A stretch of DNA of 64,000 nt, from the NCBI RefSeq assembly GCF_002849895.1, contig NZ_CP018867.1:310001-374000 (forward strand), read 5' to 3'. Position numbers and translations under genes: made by a program. Under the pieces are notes generated by a model. It had not been told where the DNA came from. It saw only the letters and a program-made list of their open reading frames with translations, and ran no database searches. Below, one piece after another: positions 1 through 8,997 of the stretch (positions are counted from its first letter, which is position 1; every line of letters begins with the position of its first letter). Source of the stretch: Companilactobacillus alimentarius DSM 20249. GTDB taxonomy: Bacteria; Bacillota; Bacilli; Lactobacillales; Lactobacillaceae.

Positions 1-22
1 TGAAATATCGGAGGGATAGTAA

Positions 23-691
23 ATGAGTGACATCATTTTAAAAGGTGGTAAAGATGGCTTTTCAGTCATTTTTGACGAGAAAGCTAATTATGATGAGGCG
101 TTTAAAGAATTAAAGGAATTAATTATGCAACAAAACGTTAAATCAACCAGCGAAAATGATGACATTATAAATTTTACTATTAAGACCGGTCGTCGGTTAT
201 TTACCGATGAACAAAAAGAAAGTATTGAAACTTTTTTCGATAAGTATCCTGAACTAGAATTAAAAGATATCGAGTCAGATGTTGAATCTAAAGTAGATGT
301 TCAAAAATTACTAGACAAGAATAAAACTACTGTTGAATCGGGAATAGTTCGTAGTGGTCAACAATTAAAGTATCAGGGTGATTTAATTTTTCTTGGAACA
401 TTACACCGTGACGCACAGATCTGTGCTACTGGTTCAATTTATATTCTAGGAGAAGTAGATGGAATAGTTCATGCAGGTTATCCTGATAATACCAACGCCG
501 TGATCTTTGGAAATTTGAAGAACGTTGACCAATTAAGAATCGCTGATGTGATTGAAATTGTTACAGACGATAATCGAATTAACTTTGAAAATGGCAAGTT
601 TGCTTTTGTTGATGATTTACATGCAATCAGCATAGATGATTTGAAAAATTATAAAAACCGAATAAATGATTTAAGAAAAAGGACAGGTTAA
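23..691 (+). CDS. minC: Septum site-determining protein MinC
   Basis: MinC is the FtsZ-antagonist half of the MinCD inhibitor that blocks septation away from midcell. The 222-residue length fits the family. The C-terminal half (about residues 105-185) has the glycine-rich beta-helix pattern with GSIYILGEVDG and HAGYPDN, which binds MinD. The N-terminal part is the less conserved FtsZ-binding domain. A GGAGGG ribosome site lies just before the ATG. minD starts 2 nt after its stop, so the two are co-translated. No MinE is present here; DivIVA, encoded at 15039, is the usual topological partner in Gram-positives. Upstream context is outside the window. Confidence 0.93.
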   Translation: MSDIILKGGKDGFSVIFDEKANYDEAFKELKELIMQQNVKSTSENDDIINFTIKTGRRLFTDEQKESIETFFDKYPELELKDIESDVESKVDVQKLLDKNKTTVESGIVRSGQQLKYQGDLIFLGTLHRDAQICATGSIYILGEVDGIVHAGYPDNTNAVIFGNLKNVDQLRIADVIEIVTDDNRINFENGKFAFVDDLHAISIDDLKNYKNRINDLRKRTG

Positions 692-693
692 CT

Positions 694-1491
694 ATGGGAA
701 TATCAATAGTTGTAACTTCAGGAAAGGGTGGAGTTGGTAAAACTACCACTACTGCCAATGTAAGTACTGTCTTGGCAAGTCTAGGGAAAAAAGTCTGCAT
801 GGTTGATTTGGATATCGGATTACGTAATTTGGATGCGGTAATGGGATTAACCAATCGAGTTGTTTATGATATTGTCGATGTTGCACAACACCGTGTCGTT
901 GTATCTCAAGCATTAGTACGAGACCCTAGATTTGAGGATAACTTGTATTTACTAGCGGCCTCACAATTTGCTGATAAATATGTTTTAGATAAAGATTCTG
1001 TGGCTATGATCGTGAATGAATTGAAACAAAGGTTTGATTTTGTGATGATTGATTGTCCAGCAGGAATTGAATATGGCTTTCAAAATGCGGTTTCTACTGC
1101 TGATGGTGCCTTAGTTGTAACTAATCCAGAAGTCGCATCAGTCAGTGATGCTGATCGTGTGGTTGGTATTTTAGAGAATATGAATATGCCAATTACTCCT
1201 CATTTAATCATCAATCGTATTCGGAAGAATATGATCAATGATGGAACTTCAATGCGAATAGATGATATTGTTAATCATTTAGGAATTCCGTTGCTTGGAA
1301 TCGTAATTGATGAGGATCGAGTGATCTCAGCGTCTAATTCAGGGCAAACTGTGGCTTTTGATCGTGATAGTGATGCTGGTCGAAGTTATCAAAACATTGC
1401 TAAGCGTATGCTGGGTCAAAATATTCCTTTGGATTTATTTAGCCAAACAAAAAAGGTTGGTTTTTGGGGTCGTATTTTTGGAAAAAATTAA
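694..1491 (+). CDS. minD: Septum site-determining ATPase MinD
   Basis: MinD is a membrane-cycling ParA/MinD-family ATPase that recruits MinC. The deviant Walker A motif GKGGVGKTT is at residues 10-18, followed by DLDIGLRNLD and the Walker B-like MIDCPAGIE. The last residues (KKVGFWGRIFGKN) form the amphipathic membrane-targeting helix typical of MinD. The length of 265 residues is normal. It sits 2 nt after minC. The promoter for the downstream thiT riboswitch overlaps its 3' end. Confidence 0.96.
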   Translation: MGISIVVTSGKGGVGKTTTTANVSTVLASLGKKVCMVDLDIGLRNLDAVMGLTNRVVYDIVDVAQHRVVVSQALVRDPRFEDNLYLLAASQFADKYVLDKDSVAMIVNELKQRFDFVMIDCPAGIEYGFQNAVSTADGALVVTNPEVASVSDADRVVGILENMNMPITPHLIINRIRKNMINDGTSMRIDDIVNHLGIPLLGIVIDEDRVISASNSGQTVAFDRDSDAGRSYQNIAKRMLGQNIPLDLFSQTKKVGFWGRIFGKN

Positions 1492-1506
1492 TCTGTATGC
1501 TATACT
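1478..1506 (+). promoter_or_regulatory. Promoter of the TPP riboswitch-thiT transcript
   Basis: TTGGAA (1478-1483) is separated by 17 nt from TATACT (1501-1506). A TGc extension stands directly before the -10 hexamer. The -35 lies inside the last codons of minD. The predicted start of transcription falls about 15 nt before the riboswitch, which supports the assignment. Confidence 0.7.
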
Positions 1507-1526
1507 TTTAATTGAATTTAATAAAG

Positions 1527-1616
1527 TCAACACAGGGGGAGCCTTTGGCTGAGAGTGAACTATTCGTTCAGACCCTTTAAACCTGTTATGTTAATACATG
1601 CGTAGGGATGTGTTGT
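1527..1616 (+). ncRNA. TPP riboswitch (THI element) aptamer
   Basis: The conserved THI-box segments are present in order: GGGGGAGCC, GGCTGAGAGTG, GACCCTTTAAACCTG, then TTAATACATGCGTAGGGA. The closing P1 helix pairs ACACA (1530-1534) with TGTGT (1609-1613). The aptamer senses thiamine pyrophosphate and sits upstream of a thiamine transporter gene, the expected target. Confidence 0.95.
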
Positions 1617-1632
1617 TCAAGCAAAATGCTCG

Positions 1633-1673
1633 AACTCTCTTGTGATGACTAAAATCAGAAGGGAGTTTTTTTG
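1633..1673 (+). terminator. Riboswitch expression platform overlapping the thiT ribosome site
   Basis: AACTCTCTT (1633-1641) pairs over 9 bp with AAGGGAGTT (1659-1667), followed by a T run, so it looks like an intrinsic terminator. The 3' arm contains the AGAAGGGAG ribosome site of thiT. Folding could therefore both terminate transcription and hide the start signal. Confidence 0.75.
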
Positions 1674-1674
1674 T

Positions 1675-2259
1675 ATGATCGATAAAGCGAGTCGTCAAGA
1701 TAGTTTAGTTGTCTTGACAGAAGGGGCAATCATTACGGCTTTGGCCATGGGATTATCCTATATTCCACATTCGACGGGGGTATCTTCAATAGAATTTGTC
1801 TATGGACTGATTCCAATGTCTATTTACGCTTTGAGAAGAGGCTTGAAGCCAGGATTAATGGCTGGATTAGTTTGGGGATTATTGGATATGCTTCTAAGAG
1901 GTCTCAGTACTGGTGGCGTCTTGAATCCATTTCAAGGTATCGTTGAATATCCATTGGCTTTCGCTGTTGTGGGATTGATTGGTCTAGGAAGTGTTCGAGT
2001 TCAACAGGCTATAAAAAATGGCAAGAATGCACTAGGTCTGATTATTTTCTATTCTGCAATTGGCTTTTTTGCCAAATACTTCTTACATTTCATTGCCGGT
2101 GGTATTTATTGGGGTTCATATGCACCTAAAACTATGAATCCTTGGATCTACTCTTTAGTTATCAACGGTGGTAGTTTTGTTGCTAATATGATTATGCTAT
2201 TAGTTTTAGCAGTCATTTTGAATCGTATTTTTAAACAATTAATAATTCCTAAAAATTAA
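1675..2259 (+). CDS. thiT: Thiamine ECF transporter S component ThiT
   Basis: ThiT is the substrate-binding membrane subunit that captures thiamine for the shared ECF energy-coupling module. The protein is a run of about six hydrophobic helices with the family pattern YGLIPMSIYALRRGLKPGLMAGLVWGL, followed by a conserved region ending in HFIAGGIYWGSYAP. The ATG at 1675 is chosen because it lies 10 nt after AGAAGGGAG. The upstream in-frame ATGs at 1642 and 1645 fall inside the terminator hairpin and have no ribosome site. This gives 194 residues. Its control by a TPP riboswitch supports the function. Confidence 0.93.
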   Translation: MIDKASRQDSLVVLTEGAIITALAMGLSYIPHSTGVSSIEFVYGLIPMSIYALRRGLKPGLMAGLVWGLLDMLLRGLSTGGVLNPFQGIVEYPLAFAVVGLIGLGSVRVQQAIKNGKNALGLIIFYSAIGFFAKYFLHFIAGGIYWGSYAPKTMNPWIYSLVINGGSFVANMIMLLVLAVILNRIFKQLIIPKN

Positions 2260-2271
2260 TTCTAAATATAT

Positions 2272-2323
2272 CAAAATAAAATGGCATCAGGTAATTTCTT
2301 ACCTGATGCCATTTTATTTTGAT
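2272..2323. terminator. Bidirectional terminator between thiT and the DUF4044 gene
   Basis: AAAATGGCATCAGGTAA pairs perfectly with TTACCTGATGCCATTTT around a short TTC loop. A/T runs flank both sides, so it can end transcription from both converging genes. Confidence 0.85.
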
Positions 2324-2360
2324 GAAGAGTGAGTATTTATCTCAGTCGTTTATTCTACAT

Positions 2361-2477
2361 TTAGATGAAGCTCATGACTGAGCCAAGGACTACACCGCCA
2401 ATTGTGATAATAATCATTAGCCAAACAACAATTTGAATGATTTTGGTTAATGTGCTTTTAGGCTTTTTTTCGTTCAA
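2361..2477 (-). CDS. DUF4044-type small membrane protein
   Basis: This is a 38-residue ORF beginning with TTG (MNEKKPKSTLTKII...) and ending ...GSVMSFI. It has a short basic N-terminus and one transmembrane helix of about 22 residues (IIQIVVWLMIIITIGGVVLG). Length, topology and the K/S-T-x-T-K-I...VVWLM pattern resemble the DUF4044 family, which is found in lactobacilli near mraZ. A GGGTGGTGG purine-rich stretch precedes the TTG; in-frame GTG codons just upstream are alternative starts. It diverges from mraZ. Its function is unknown. Confidence 0.7.
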   Translation of the reverse strand: MNEKKPKSTLTKIIQIVVWLMIIITIGGVVLGSVMSFI

Positions 2478-2606
2478 AACTTCCACCACCCAATTAATAT
2501 ATAGTGAAATGTTACTTCACAAAGCAGATTTATGCAATATTTGTAATGGCTTTCTTTAGAAATAAAAATAAATTCCCCACTTCTATAAAGCTAATATTAC
2601 CAATAG

Positions 2607-2680
2607 TTGACAAGTTTTTTTGTCAGTTTTAAATGATTGTAAAATATCGTGTGGTTAATTGTGGTGATTTGTGGTAAATT
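2607..2680 (+). promoter_or_regulatory. mraZ promoter region with three phased GTGG decamers (MraZ box)
   Basis: Three contiguous 10-bp direct repeats, GTGGTTAATT, GTGGTGATTT and GTGGTAAATT, fill 2651-2680. They fit the consensus GTGGTNANTT and end 32 nt before the mraZ start. MraZ autoregulates dcw operons in other bacteria by binding short phased G-rich repeats, so this is the likely operator. A TTGACA -35-like hexamer is at 2607-2612, but the best -10 at proper spacing (TAAATG, 2630-2635) is weak. Confidence 0.75.
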
Positions 2681-2712
2681 AGGAAGTGTTAAAGAATTGG
2701 GGTGAACTGTCC

Positions 2713-3144
2713 ATGTTTATGGGTGAATTTCATCACACGCTTGATACTAAAGGCAGAGTGATTATTCCTGCTAAATTTCGAAAATTACTTGGCAACGAAT
2801 TTGTGATCACTCGTGGAATGGATGGTTGCCTTTTTGGGTATCCATTGGATCAGTGGAATAAGCTTGAATCGCAATTGGATAAATTACCTTTAACAAAAAA
2901 GGATGCGCGAGCATTCACAAGATTCTTTTACTCTGCAGCTGCAGAGGTAGAATTTGACAAACAGGGGCGAATTAATTTATCGTCGCCGTTAATTGATTTT
3001 GCTAAACTGAATAAGAATTGTGTAATAGTAGGTGTTTCTGACCGAATTGAAATTTGGGATGAAGACCGTTGGAACAAATTTAGCCAAGAGGCTGAAGATA
3101 ATTTTGAAGAAATATCGGAGAAAATGACAGATTTTGACTTCTAA
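2713..3144 (+). CDS. mraZ: Transcriptional regulator MraZ
   Basis: MraZ is the DNA-binding AbrB-fold regulator at the head of division and cell-wall clusters. The protein opens [21 protein letters not shown] and repeats the pattern with [12 protein letters not shown], giving the two tandem SpoVT-AbrB-like halves. The ATG at 2713 is used because GGGGTG lies 8 nt upstream and it gives the usual 143 residues. An earlier TTG at 2686 would add nine unconserved residues. It overlaps rsmH by 11 nt. Confidence 0.96.
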   Translation: MFMGEFHHTLDTKGRVIIPAKFRKLLGNEFVITRGMDGCLFGYPLDQWNKLESQLDKLPLTKKDARAFTRFFYSAAAEVEFDKQGRINLSSPLIDFAKLNKNCVIVGVSDRIEIWDEDRWNKFSQEAEDNFEEISEKMTDFDF

Positions 3145-4084
3145 TGAATATAAACATAAGACAGTACTTTTAAAAGAAACTATTGATGAAGTAAACCCTC
3201 ACGATAATGGTATTTACGTGGACGCTACTTTTGGACGTGGTGGTCATAGCAAGGAATTATTAAGTCGGATTCATCAGAGTCAACTTTATGTTTTTGATCG
3301 TGATGAAGCTGCCATTGAAGTCGGTGAAAGTATTCAAAATGATTCAAAAATAATTGGTGACAATTCACTAACGTTAATACGAGATAATTTTGAAAATATG
3401 CAAGAACGTTTGTTGGAGTTTGGTGTAACTAAAGTTGATGGTATCGTCTATGATTTAGGAGTTTCTTCTCCTCAATTTGACGATGCTGTTAGAGGATTTA
3501 GTTACAGAAAAGCAGCACGTTTGGATATGCGGATGGATCAAAGACAAGATTTAGATGCTGAAAAAATTGTCAATGATTGGTCTTATAATGATTTGGTCAG
3601 TATTTTTTATAAATATAGTGATGAAAAATTTTCCAAGCAGATTGCTCGAGCAATTGAACGTACTCGAGAAGATCATCGTATTACTTCTACGTTGGAATTA
3701 GCTGATATTATTAAAAATGCTATTCCAGCAGCTAAGAGAAGAACTGGTGGTCATCCTGCTAAGCGAGTCTTTCAAGCAATAAGAATTGCTGTTAATGATG
3801 AATTAGGATCTCTTGAAAGATCTTTAAATCAGGCAATTGACTTGTTAGCATCAAAGGGCAGGATAAGCGTTATAACTTTTCAATCAAAAGAAGACAGAAT
3901 TGTAAAACATATTTTTAAGAATAATTCACATGTTGATTTGCCAAGAGGACTACCTGTAATACCGGATGATATTAAACCGGCTTTAAAACAGATAACTAGA
4001 AAACCGATCCTGCCTAATAATGAGGAATTATCTGAAAATAATCGTGCACATAGTGCCAAATTACGAGTTGTTGAAAAGATATAA
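3134..4084 (+). CDS. rsmH: 16S rRNA (cytosine1402-N4)-methyltransferase RsmH
   Basis: RsmH methylates C1402 of 16S rRNA using S-adenosylmethionine. [14 protein letters not shown], then [14 protein letters not shown] (SAM motif I), [15 protein letters not shown], and [15 protein letters not shown] are all hallmark segments. Its 316 residues match the family. The start is a TTG inside the end of mraZ: the nearby ATG at 3143 is out of frame, and the reading frame aligns with known N-termini only from this TTG. It belongs to the dcw operon. Confidence 0.95.
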   Translation: MTSNEYKHKTVLLKETIDEVNPHDNGIYVDATFGRGGHSKELLSRIHQSQLYVFDRDEAAIEVGESIQNDSKIIGDNSLTLIRDNFENMQERLLEFGVTKVDGIVYDLGVSSPQFDDAVRGFSYRKAARLDMRMDQRQDLDAEKIVNDWSYNDLVSIFYKYSDEKFSKQIARAIERTREDHRITSTLELADIIKNAIPAAKRRTGGHPAKRVFQAIRIAVNDELGSLERSLNQAIDLLASKGRISVITFQSKEDRIVKHIFKNNSHVDLPRGLPVIPDDIKPALKQITRKPILPNNEELSENNRAHSAKLRVVEKI

Positions 4085-4096
4085 TGGAGAAATAAT

Positions 4097-4462
4097 ATGA
4101 GAGAAGAAAGCACAGCTAGAAATTTACAAGACTATCAAGTTGATCCTCAACCTAAAAAAGTTGAGCAATCAGCTCCCAGACGCCGTAGTGTTAGTTTGTC
4201 AAAATTTGAGACTTTTTCAATTGTTGGTCTCTGTCTTTTGACGTTGGCATTAATGGTGACTTTAGTTAGTATGAAAGTTTCTATGACCTCCTCTCAAAAC
4301 GAGCTAGATAGTCTCGTGACACAAATATCCAAAACAAATACAAGTAATGTTAACTTAAGACAAGAAATTTCTGAGTTAAGTAGTTTTGATCGTTTTTCTT
4401 CTTTCGCTAAAAAGCACAATTTAAAAATGAGCGACAATAATGTAAGGAATATATCAAAATGA
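4097..4462 (+). CDS. ftsL: Cell division protein FtsL
   Basis: FtsL is a small bitopic divisome protein of 121 residues. It has a basic N-terminal tail, one transmembrane helix at about residues 38-58 (FSIVGLCLLTLALMVTLVSM), then a predicted coiled-coil segment. Sequence similarity in this family is low, so the call rests on topology and its position between rsmH and the division transpeptidase. Its stop overlaps the start of pbpB by 4 nt. Confidence 0.88.
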   Translation: MREESTARNLQDYQVDPQPKKVEQSAPRRRSVSLSKFETFSIVGLCLLTLALMVTLVSMKVSMTSSQNELDSLVTQISKTNTSNVNLRQEISELSSFDRFSSFAKKHNLKMSDNNVRNISK

Positions 4463-6627
4463 GTAAGTTCAGAAAACTATTAAAAAATAAGGCAAGACGC
4501 AATCATTATATAGTTGGTATATTAATCTTGATTGTGACTGCCTTTTCTTTTATCCTTTTTATCCAAAGATTCGCTTACATCTCGACAAGTAAGCAATATG
4601 ACGGTGTTAATCTGGTAAAAAAGACTAAACAAAAGTATGAAAAAGTGACTAAGGTCAATGCTAAACGGGGCGACATCTTGGATGTTAATGGCGATATGAT
4701 TGCTGGAGATTCAACGATTTATAATATCTATGCAATTGTTGATCATAAGTCAAAAACTGCTGCCGGTAAGGCGGATTATGTTGTCAATAAAGAAAAAACA
4801 GCCCAAGTTTTGAGTAAGTACTTACCACTTTCAAAGAAACAACTGATCAAGTATTTGACCCCTAAGAATAAAAAGCAATATCAAGTCGAGTTTGGCCAAT
4901 CTGGGCGAGGTTTATCAATTGAAATTAAGCGAAAAATCAATGCTCAAAAATTACCGGGAATTCATTTTGTGGAATTGCCATCTCGATCTTATCCAAATGG
5001 TGTCTTTGCAACTAATTTAGTCGGAATCACTAAAGCTGATGATGTTAATGATCAAAATAGCAATATCAGTGGTGTGATGGGGATTGAGAAGTATTTCAAT
5101 AAAATGCTTTCTGGTCAAAATGGTAAAAAAATTACTAAAGTAGATTTTAATGGTAATGAGTTGCCAAATTCTCAAGTTAGTGAGAAAAAGACTTCCAATG
5201 GTTCTAATGTCTATTTGACTTTAAATAGTAAGATACAACAGTATGCAGAGATTCTGGCGCAAGAAACTGCTGAAAAATATGAGCCTAAAAACTTACAGAT
5301 ATTAGTTATGAATGCTAAGACTGGTGCGATTGAAGCGGCCACACAACGCCCCACATTCAATCCCACCACTGGTAAGGGTTTGGCTAACAGTTGGCGTGAT
5401 ACTTTAGTTGAAGATCAATTTGAACCTGGTTCTGTAATGAAAATATTGACGCTTTCTGCTTCAATTGATTCTGGTAATTATAATCCAAATCAACTATACA
5501 AATCGGGTTCAGTTGAAGTTGGTGGTCGAACAATTAGTGATTGGAATAATGCTGGCTGGGGAATGATTCCTTTATCTGAAGCCTTTCCCAGATCATCCAA
5601 TGTGGGAATGGTAAAGCTGGAACAAAAGATGGGTTCTAAAACTTGGCTAAAGTATATGCATCGTTTCAATATTGGTGAAAAGACTGGCATTGATTTACCA
5701 GGAGAAGTCGCTGGAGGAATTTCTTATCAACATACTAGTGATCAGGCGATGACTTCATTTGGTCAAAGTGTCAATGTAAACACTATGCAAATGTTGCAGG
5801 CATTTTCAGCAATTGCTAACGGTGGAAAAATGGTTAAGCCACAAATAATTCAAAAGGTTGTCAACAGCAATACAGGTAAGACGACACAAAGTTTTAAACG
5901 TCAAGTGGTTGGTCAACCAATTAAGAGTTCTACTGCTAAAAAGGTTCAAAAAGCAATGCGTCAAGTTGTTACTAAGAGTTATGGAACTGGACTTGTTTAT
6001 AATATTCCCGGCATTAAAGTTGGGGTAAAGACTGGTACAGCTCAGATTGCTTCTTCTAAGGGAGGCTATTTAACTGGTTCTAACAACTATATTTTCTCCG
6101 TTACAGGGATGATCCCTTATGATGATCCAAATTATATTGTCTATATCACTATGAGACAGCCTCAAAAAATGACTGAATTTCCAGAAAAGATTTTATCTGA
6201 GATTTTCAATCCGCTGGTAAAACGATTGGTCAATCAAGGAAAATCACCAACAAGTGTGACTGAGGCTGGAAGTCAATATGTTAAGGTCCCAGGTCTATTG
6301 AATAAAACAACCGAAACAGCACTTTCCAAGATCAAAAAACTGGACTTGCAGTCTGGTGTTGTTGGGACAGGGGACAAAGTTGTTCAACAATTGCCATCTA
6401 GTGGCGAGAAAGTTATGCCTGGACAAAGGATGGTCTTATTAACTAATGGAGCGATGACTATGCCCGATCTAACAGGATGGTCTAAAAATGATGTTTTGAA
6501 GTTTGCTGAGATCACTGGTAAGCAAGTCACAACTAAAGGTGATGGTTATGTTACTGAGCAGTCAGTGAAGGCTGGTCAAGTGATAAATGACAGTGGTAAA
6601 ATCATAGTTACATTGAAAAATAAATAA
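4459..6627 (+). CDS. pbpB: Division-specific D,D-transpeptidase PBP2B (FtsI family) with PASTA domains
   Basis: This is the class B penicillin-binding protein that crosslinks septal peptidoglycan. It has one N-terminal membrane helix (residues 19-37), a dimerisation domain, and a transpeptidase domain with S325-VMK, S379-SN and K524-TG active-site motifs. Two PASTA repeats follow at about 609-668 and 669-722, ending the 722-residue protein. It overlaps ftsL by 4 nt and precedes mraY by 14 nt. Confidence 0.95.
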   Translation: MSKFRKLLKNKARRNHYIVGILILIVTAFSFILFIQRFAYISTSKQYDGVNLVKKTKQKYEKVTKVNAKRGDILDVNGDMIAGDSTIYNIYAIVDHKSKTAAGKADYVVNKEKTAQVLSKYLPLSKKQLIKYLTPKNKKQYQVEFGQSGRGLSIEIKRKINAQKLPGIHFVELPSRSYPNGVFATNLVGITKADDVNDQNSNISGVMGIEKYFNKMLSGQNGKKITKVDFNGNELPNSQVSEKKTSNGSNVYLTLNSKIQQYAEILAQETAEKYEPKNLQILVMNAKTGAIEAATQRPTFNPTTGKGLANSWRDTLVEDQFEPGSVMKILTLSASIDSGNYNPNQLYKSGSVEVGGRTISDWNNAGWGMIPLSEAFPRSSNVGMVKLEQKMGSKTWLKYMHRFNIGEKTGIDLPGEVAGGISYQHTSDQAMTSFGQSVNVNTMQMLQAFSAIANGGKMVKPQIIQKVVNSNTGKTTQSFKRQVVGQPIKSSTAKKVQKAMRQVVTKSYGTGLVYNIPGIKVGVKTGTAQIASSKGGYLTGSNNYIFSVTGMIPYDDPNYIVYITMRQPQKMTEFPEKILSEIFNPLVKRLVNQGKSPTSVTEAGSQYVKVPGLLNKTTETALSKIKKLDLQSGVVGTGDKVVQQLPSSGEKVMPGQRMVLLTNGAMTMPDLTGWSKNDVLKFAEITGKQVTTKGDGYVTEQSVKAGQVINDSGKIIVTLKNK

Positions 6628-6641
6628 ATAAGGGGATTTTC

Positions 6642-7607
6642 ATGGAAATCAGTCATATTGTTTTCGATATAGTTAGCTCGTTTGCAATCGTAGCAATTTT
6701 AATGCCTTTTCTAATTGGTTATTTGGTTGCACATAAAGAAGGACAGTCCATTCGCGAAGAAGGACCTAAGTGGCATGAGAAAAAATCTGGTACGCCAACA
6801 ATGGGAGGCTTGCTAGTTATTTTAGCCACATTGATTACTAATATTTGGGTCGGAGCTTGGCAAGGGCAATTGACTCATTCATTGTTGATTACAACATTTG
6901 TAATTGTACTTTACGGATGCATTGGTTTTATCGATGACTTCATTAAAGTTTTTAAGAAACGAAATTTAGGTTTAAGAGCTTACCAAAAGGCTCTCTTGCA
7001 AGTAATTGTTGGTTTTATCTTTTTGTATGTTTATAATGACGATCAATTACCAATGAACTTTACAATTCCTGGGGTTTTGTCAGTCAATTCCGCTATCGTT
7101 TTTATACTATTTACGCTGTTTTGGTTAGTTGGTTTTTCAAATGCTACTAACCTAACTGATGGTTTGGATGGCCTATTGGGCGGATTGGGAATTATTTCGT
7201 ATGCAACTTATGGATTTATTTCTTTATATCAGAATCGAATCGACCTTGCTATCGTTTGTTTCTCAGTCGTTGGTGCATTGTTAGCCTTCTTGTTCTTTAA
7301 TCATAAACCAGCTAAGATCTTCATGGGCGATGTTGGTTCACTAGCATTAGGAGCTGGTCTGGCAGCAATTTCTATTTTGTTAGGACGCTACTGGTCACTG
7401 CTTTTGATAGGTTTTGTTTATGTAGTTGAAACATTGAGCGTCATGTTACAAGTCTTTTCATTTAAAGTATTTCATCGCCGAATTTTCAAAATGACACCAA
7501 TTCATCACCATTTTGAAATGTTAGGTTGGAGTGAATGGAAGATTGATATTGTTTTTTGGATTGTCGGTGTAATCTGTTCTGCAATTTATTTAATTTTATT
7601 TGTATAG
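6642..7607 (+). CDS. mraY: Phospho-N-acetylmuramoyl-pentapeptide-transferase MraY
   Basis: MraY transfers phospho-MurNAc-pentapeptide to undecaprenyl phosphate, forming lipid I at the inner face of the membrane. Ten hydrophobic helices, the GTPTMGGLL signature, the catalytic Asp pair in FIDDFIK, NLTDGLDGL, FMGDVGSL and the late PIHHHFE motif are all visible. The length of 321 residues is normal. RBS AAGGGG precedes the ATG by a short spacer. Confidence 0.97.
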   Translation: MEISHIVFDIVSSFAIVAILMPFLIGYLVAHKEGQSIREEGPKWHEKKSGTPTMGGLLVILATLITNIWVGAWQGQLTHSLLITTFVIVLYGCIGFIDDFIKVFKKRNLGLRAYQKALLQVIVGFIFLYVYNDDQLPMNFTIPGVLSVNSAIVFILFTLFWLVGFSNATNLTDGLDGLLGGLGIISYATYGFISLYQNRIDLAIVCFSVVGALLAFLFFNHKPAKIFMGDVGSLALGAGLAAISILLGRYWSLLLIGFVYVVETLSVMLQVFSFKVFHRRIFKMTPIHHHFEMLGWSEWKIDIVFWIVGVICSAIYLILFV

Positions 7608-7623
7608 GAAGTAAGTAAAAGCA

Positions 7624-8997
7624 ATGAAAACTAAAAGTAATTATTCAAACAAAAAAATCTTAGTTTTAGGTTTAGCCAAGAGTGGTTTTGCAGTTGCTAA
7701 ACTATTGAAAAAAATGGGTTCTGACGTTACAGTGGTCGACTCAAATCCTTTGGAGAAGAATACTGAGGCTAAAGCCTTGATGGATGCTGGATTCAAAGTT
7801 ATTACTGGTAGTAATGATAAAAAATTGATTGATGATTCTTTTGATTATTTGGTTAAGAATCCTGGTATTTTCTATTCTAATGAATTAGTTCAACAGGCTG
7901 AAAAATTGAATATTCCAGTTATCACTGAGCCAGAAATAGCCTATAGTTATTCAGATGCGACTATGGTTGCAGTCACAGGGACTAACGGAAAAACTACAGT
8001 AACGACTTTGATTCAATTGATGTTAAAGCATTCCCCTGAATTCAAGCAGTCTTATTATGCCGGAAATATTGGTATTCCTATTTCAGACGTGATTCAAAAA
8101 GCCACTAAAGATGATGTCGTTGTAACTGAATTATCAAGTTTTCAACTTCAAGGAACCATTGATTTGCATCCACATGTGGCAGTTCTAAATAATATTTATT
8201 CAACACATTTAGACTTTCATAAGACTCGTGCAAATTACATAAAAGCTAAGATGCATATTACTAAGAATCAAAAAAAGAATGATTACTTTGTTGTAAATTG
8301 GAATACAAAAGAGTGGCAGAATTTGGCTAAAGAATCTGCTGCCAAAATTTTACCCTTTTCAGATAATCAAGAATTAGATAATGGAGCCTTTGTAAAAGAT
8401 GACGTTATCTACTGTAATGGCGAAAAAATTATGTCTACAGCAGATATTCAGATTCCAGGCGAGCATAACGTTCAAAACGCTTTGGCGGCTATCAGTGTTG
8501 CTAAGCTTTATGATGTGTCTAATGATGACATAATTGAAGTATTGTCGTCATTTAGAGGTGTTAAACACAGAATTCAATATGTTGATACCTTCGGCGGACA
8601 TAAATTCTATAATGATTCCAAAGCAACTAATGTTGAAGCCACAATCGTAGCTTTAACAGCCTTCAAAACACCGATTACTTTGATTGCCGGCGGACTTGAT
8701 CGAGGAAATGGATTCGATGAATTGATTCCTTCTTTGAAGGGCAAGGTTAATAATCTTGTCGTTTATGGTGAAACCGCTGATAAAGTAATTAAATCAGCTG
8801 AAAAAGCTGACGTTTCGAATATTGTTAAGGTTAATAATTTAAAGGAAGCTGTTCCTGAAGCTTATAGACAAAGTAGTAAAGGCGATATAATTTTGCTTTC
8901 ACCAGCTGCTGCAAGCTGGGATCAATTTAAGACCTTCGAGCAACGTGGAGATCAATTCATTGATGAGGTCGAAACATTAAAGGGAGAAGTTAAGTAA
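7624..8997 (+). CDS. murD: UDP-N-acetylmuramoylalanine--D-glutamate ligase MurD
   Basis: MurD is the cytoplasmic ligase adding D-Glu to UDP-MurNAc-L-Ala. The Mur-ligase ATP loop VTGTNGKTT is at about residues 117-125. An N-terminal Rossmann region (ILVLGLAKSGFAVAKLL) binds the UDP substrate, and YNDSKATN marks the central/C-terminal boundary. It has 457 residues. Its TAATGA stop overlaps the murG start. Confidence 0.97.
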   Translation: MKTKSNYSNKKILVLGLAKSGFAVAKLLKKMGSDVTVVDSNPLEKNTEAKALMDAGFKVITGSNDKKLIDDSFDYLVKNPGIFYSNELVQQAEKLNIPVITEPEIAYSYSDATMVAVTGTNGKTTVTTLIQLMLKHSPEFKQSYYAGNIGIPISDVIQKATKDDVVVTELSSFQLQGTIDLHPHVAVLNNIYSTHLDFHKTRANYIKAKMHITKNQKKNDYFVVNWNTKEWQNLAKESAAKILPFSDNQELDNGAFVKDDVIYCNGEKIMSTADIQIPGEHNVQNALAAISVAKLYDVSNDDIIEVLSSFRGVKHRIQYVDTFGGHKFYNDSKATNVEATIVALTAFKTPITLIAGGLDRGNGFDELIPSLKGKVNNLVVYGETADKVIKSAEKADVSNIVKVNNLKEAVPEAYRQSSKGDIILLSPAAASWDQFKTFEQRGDQFIDEVETLKGEVK

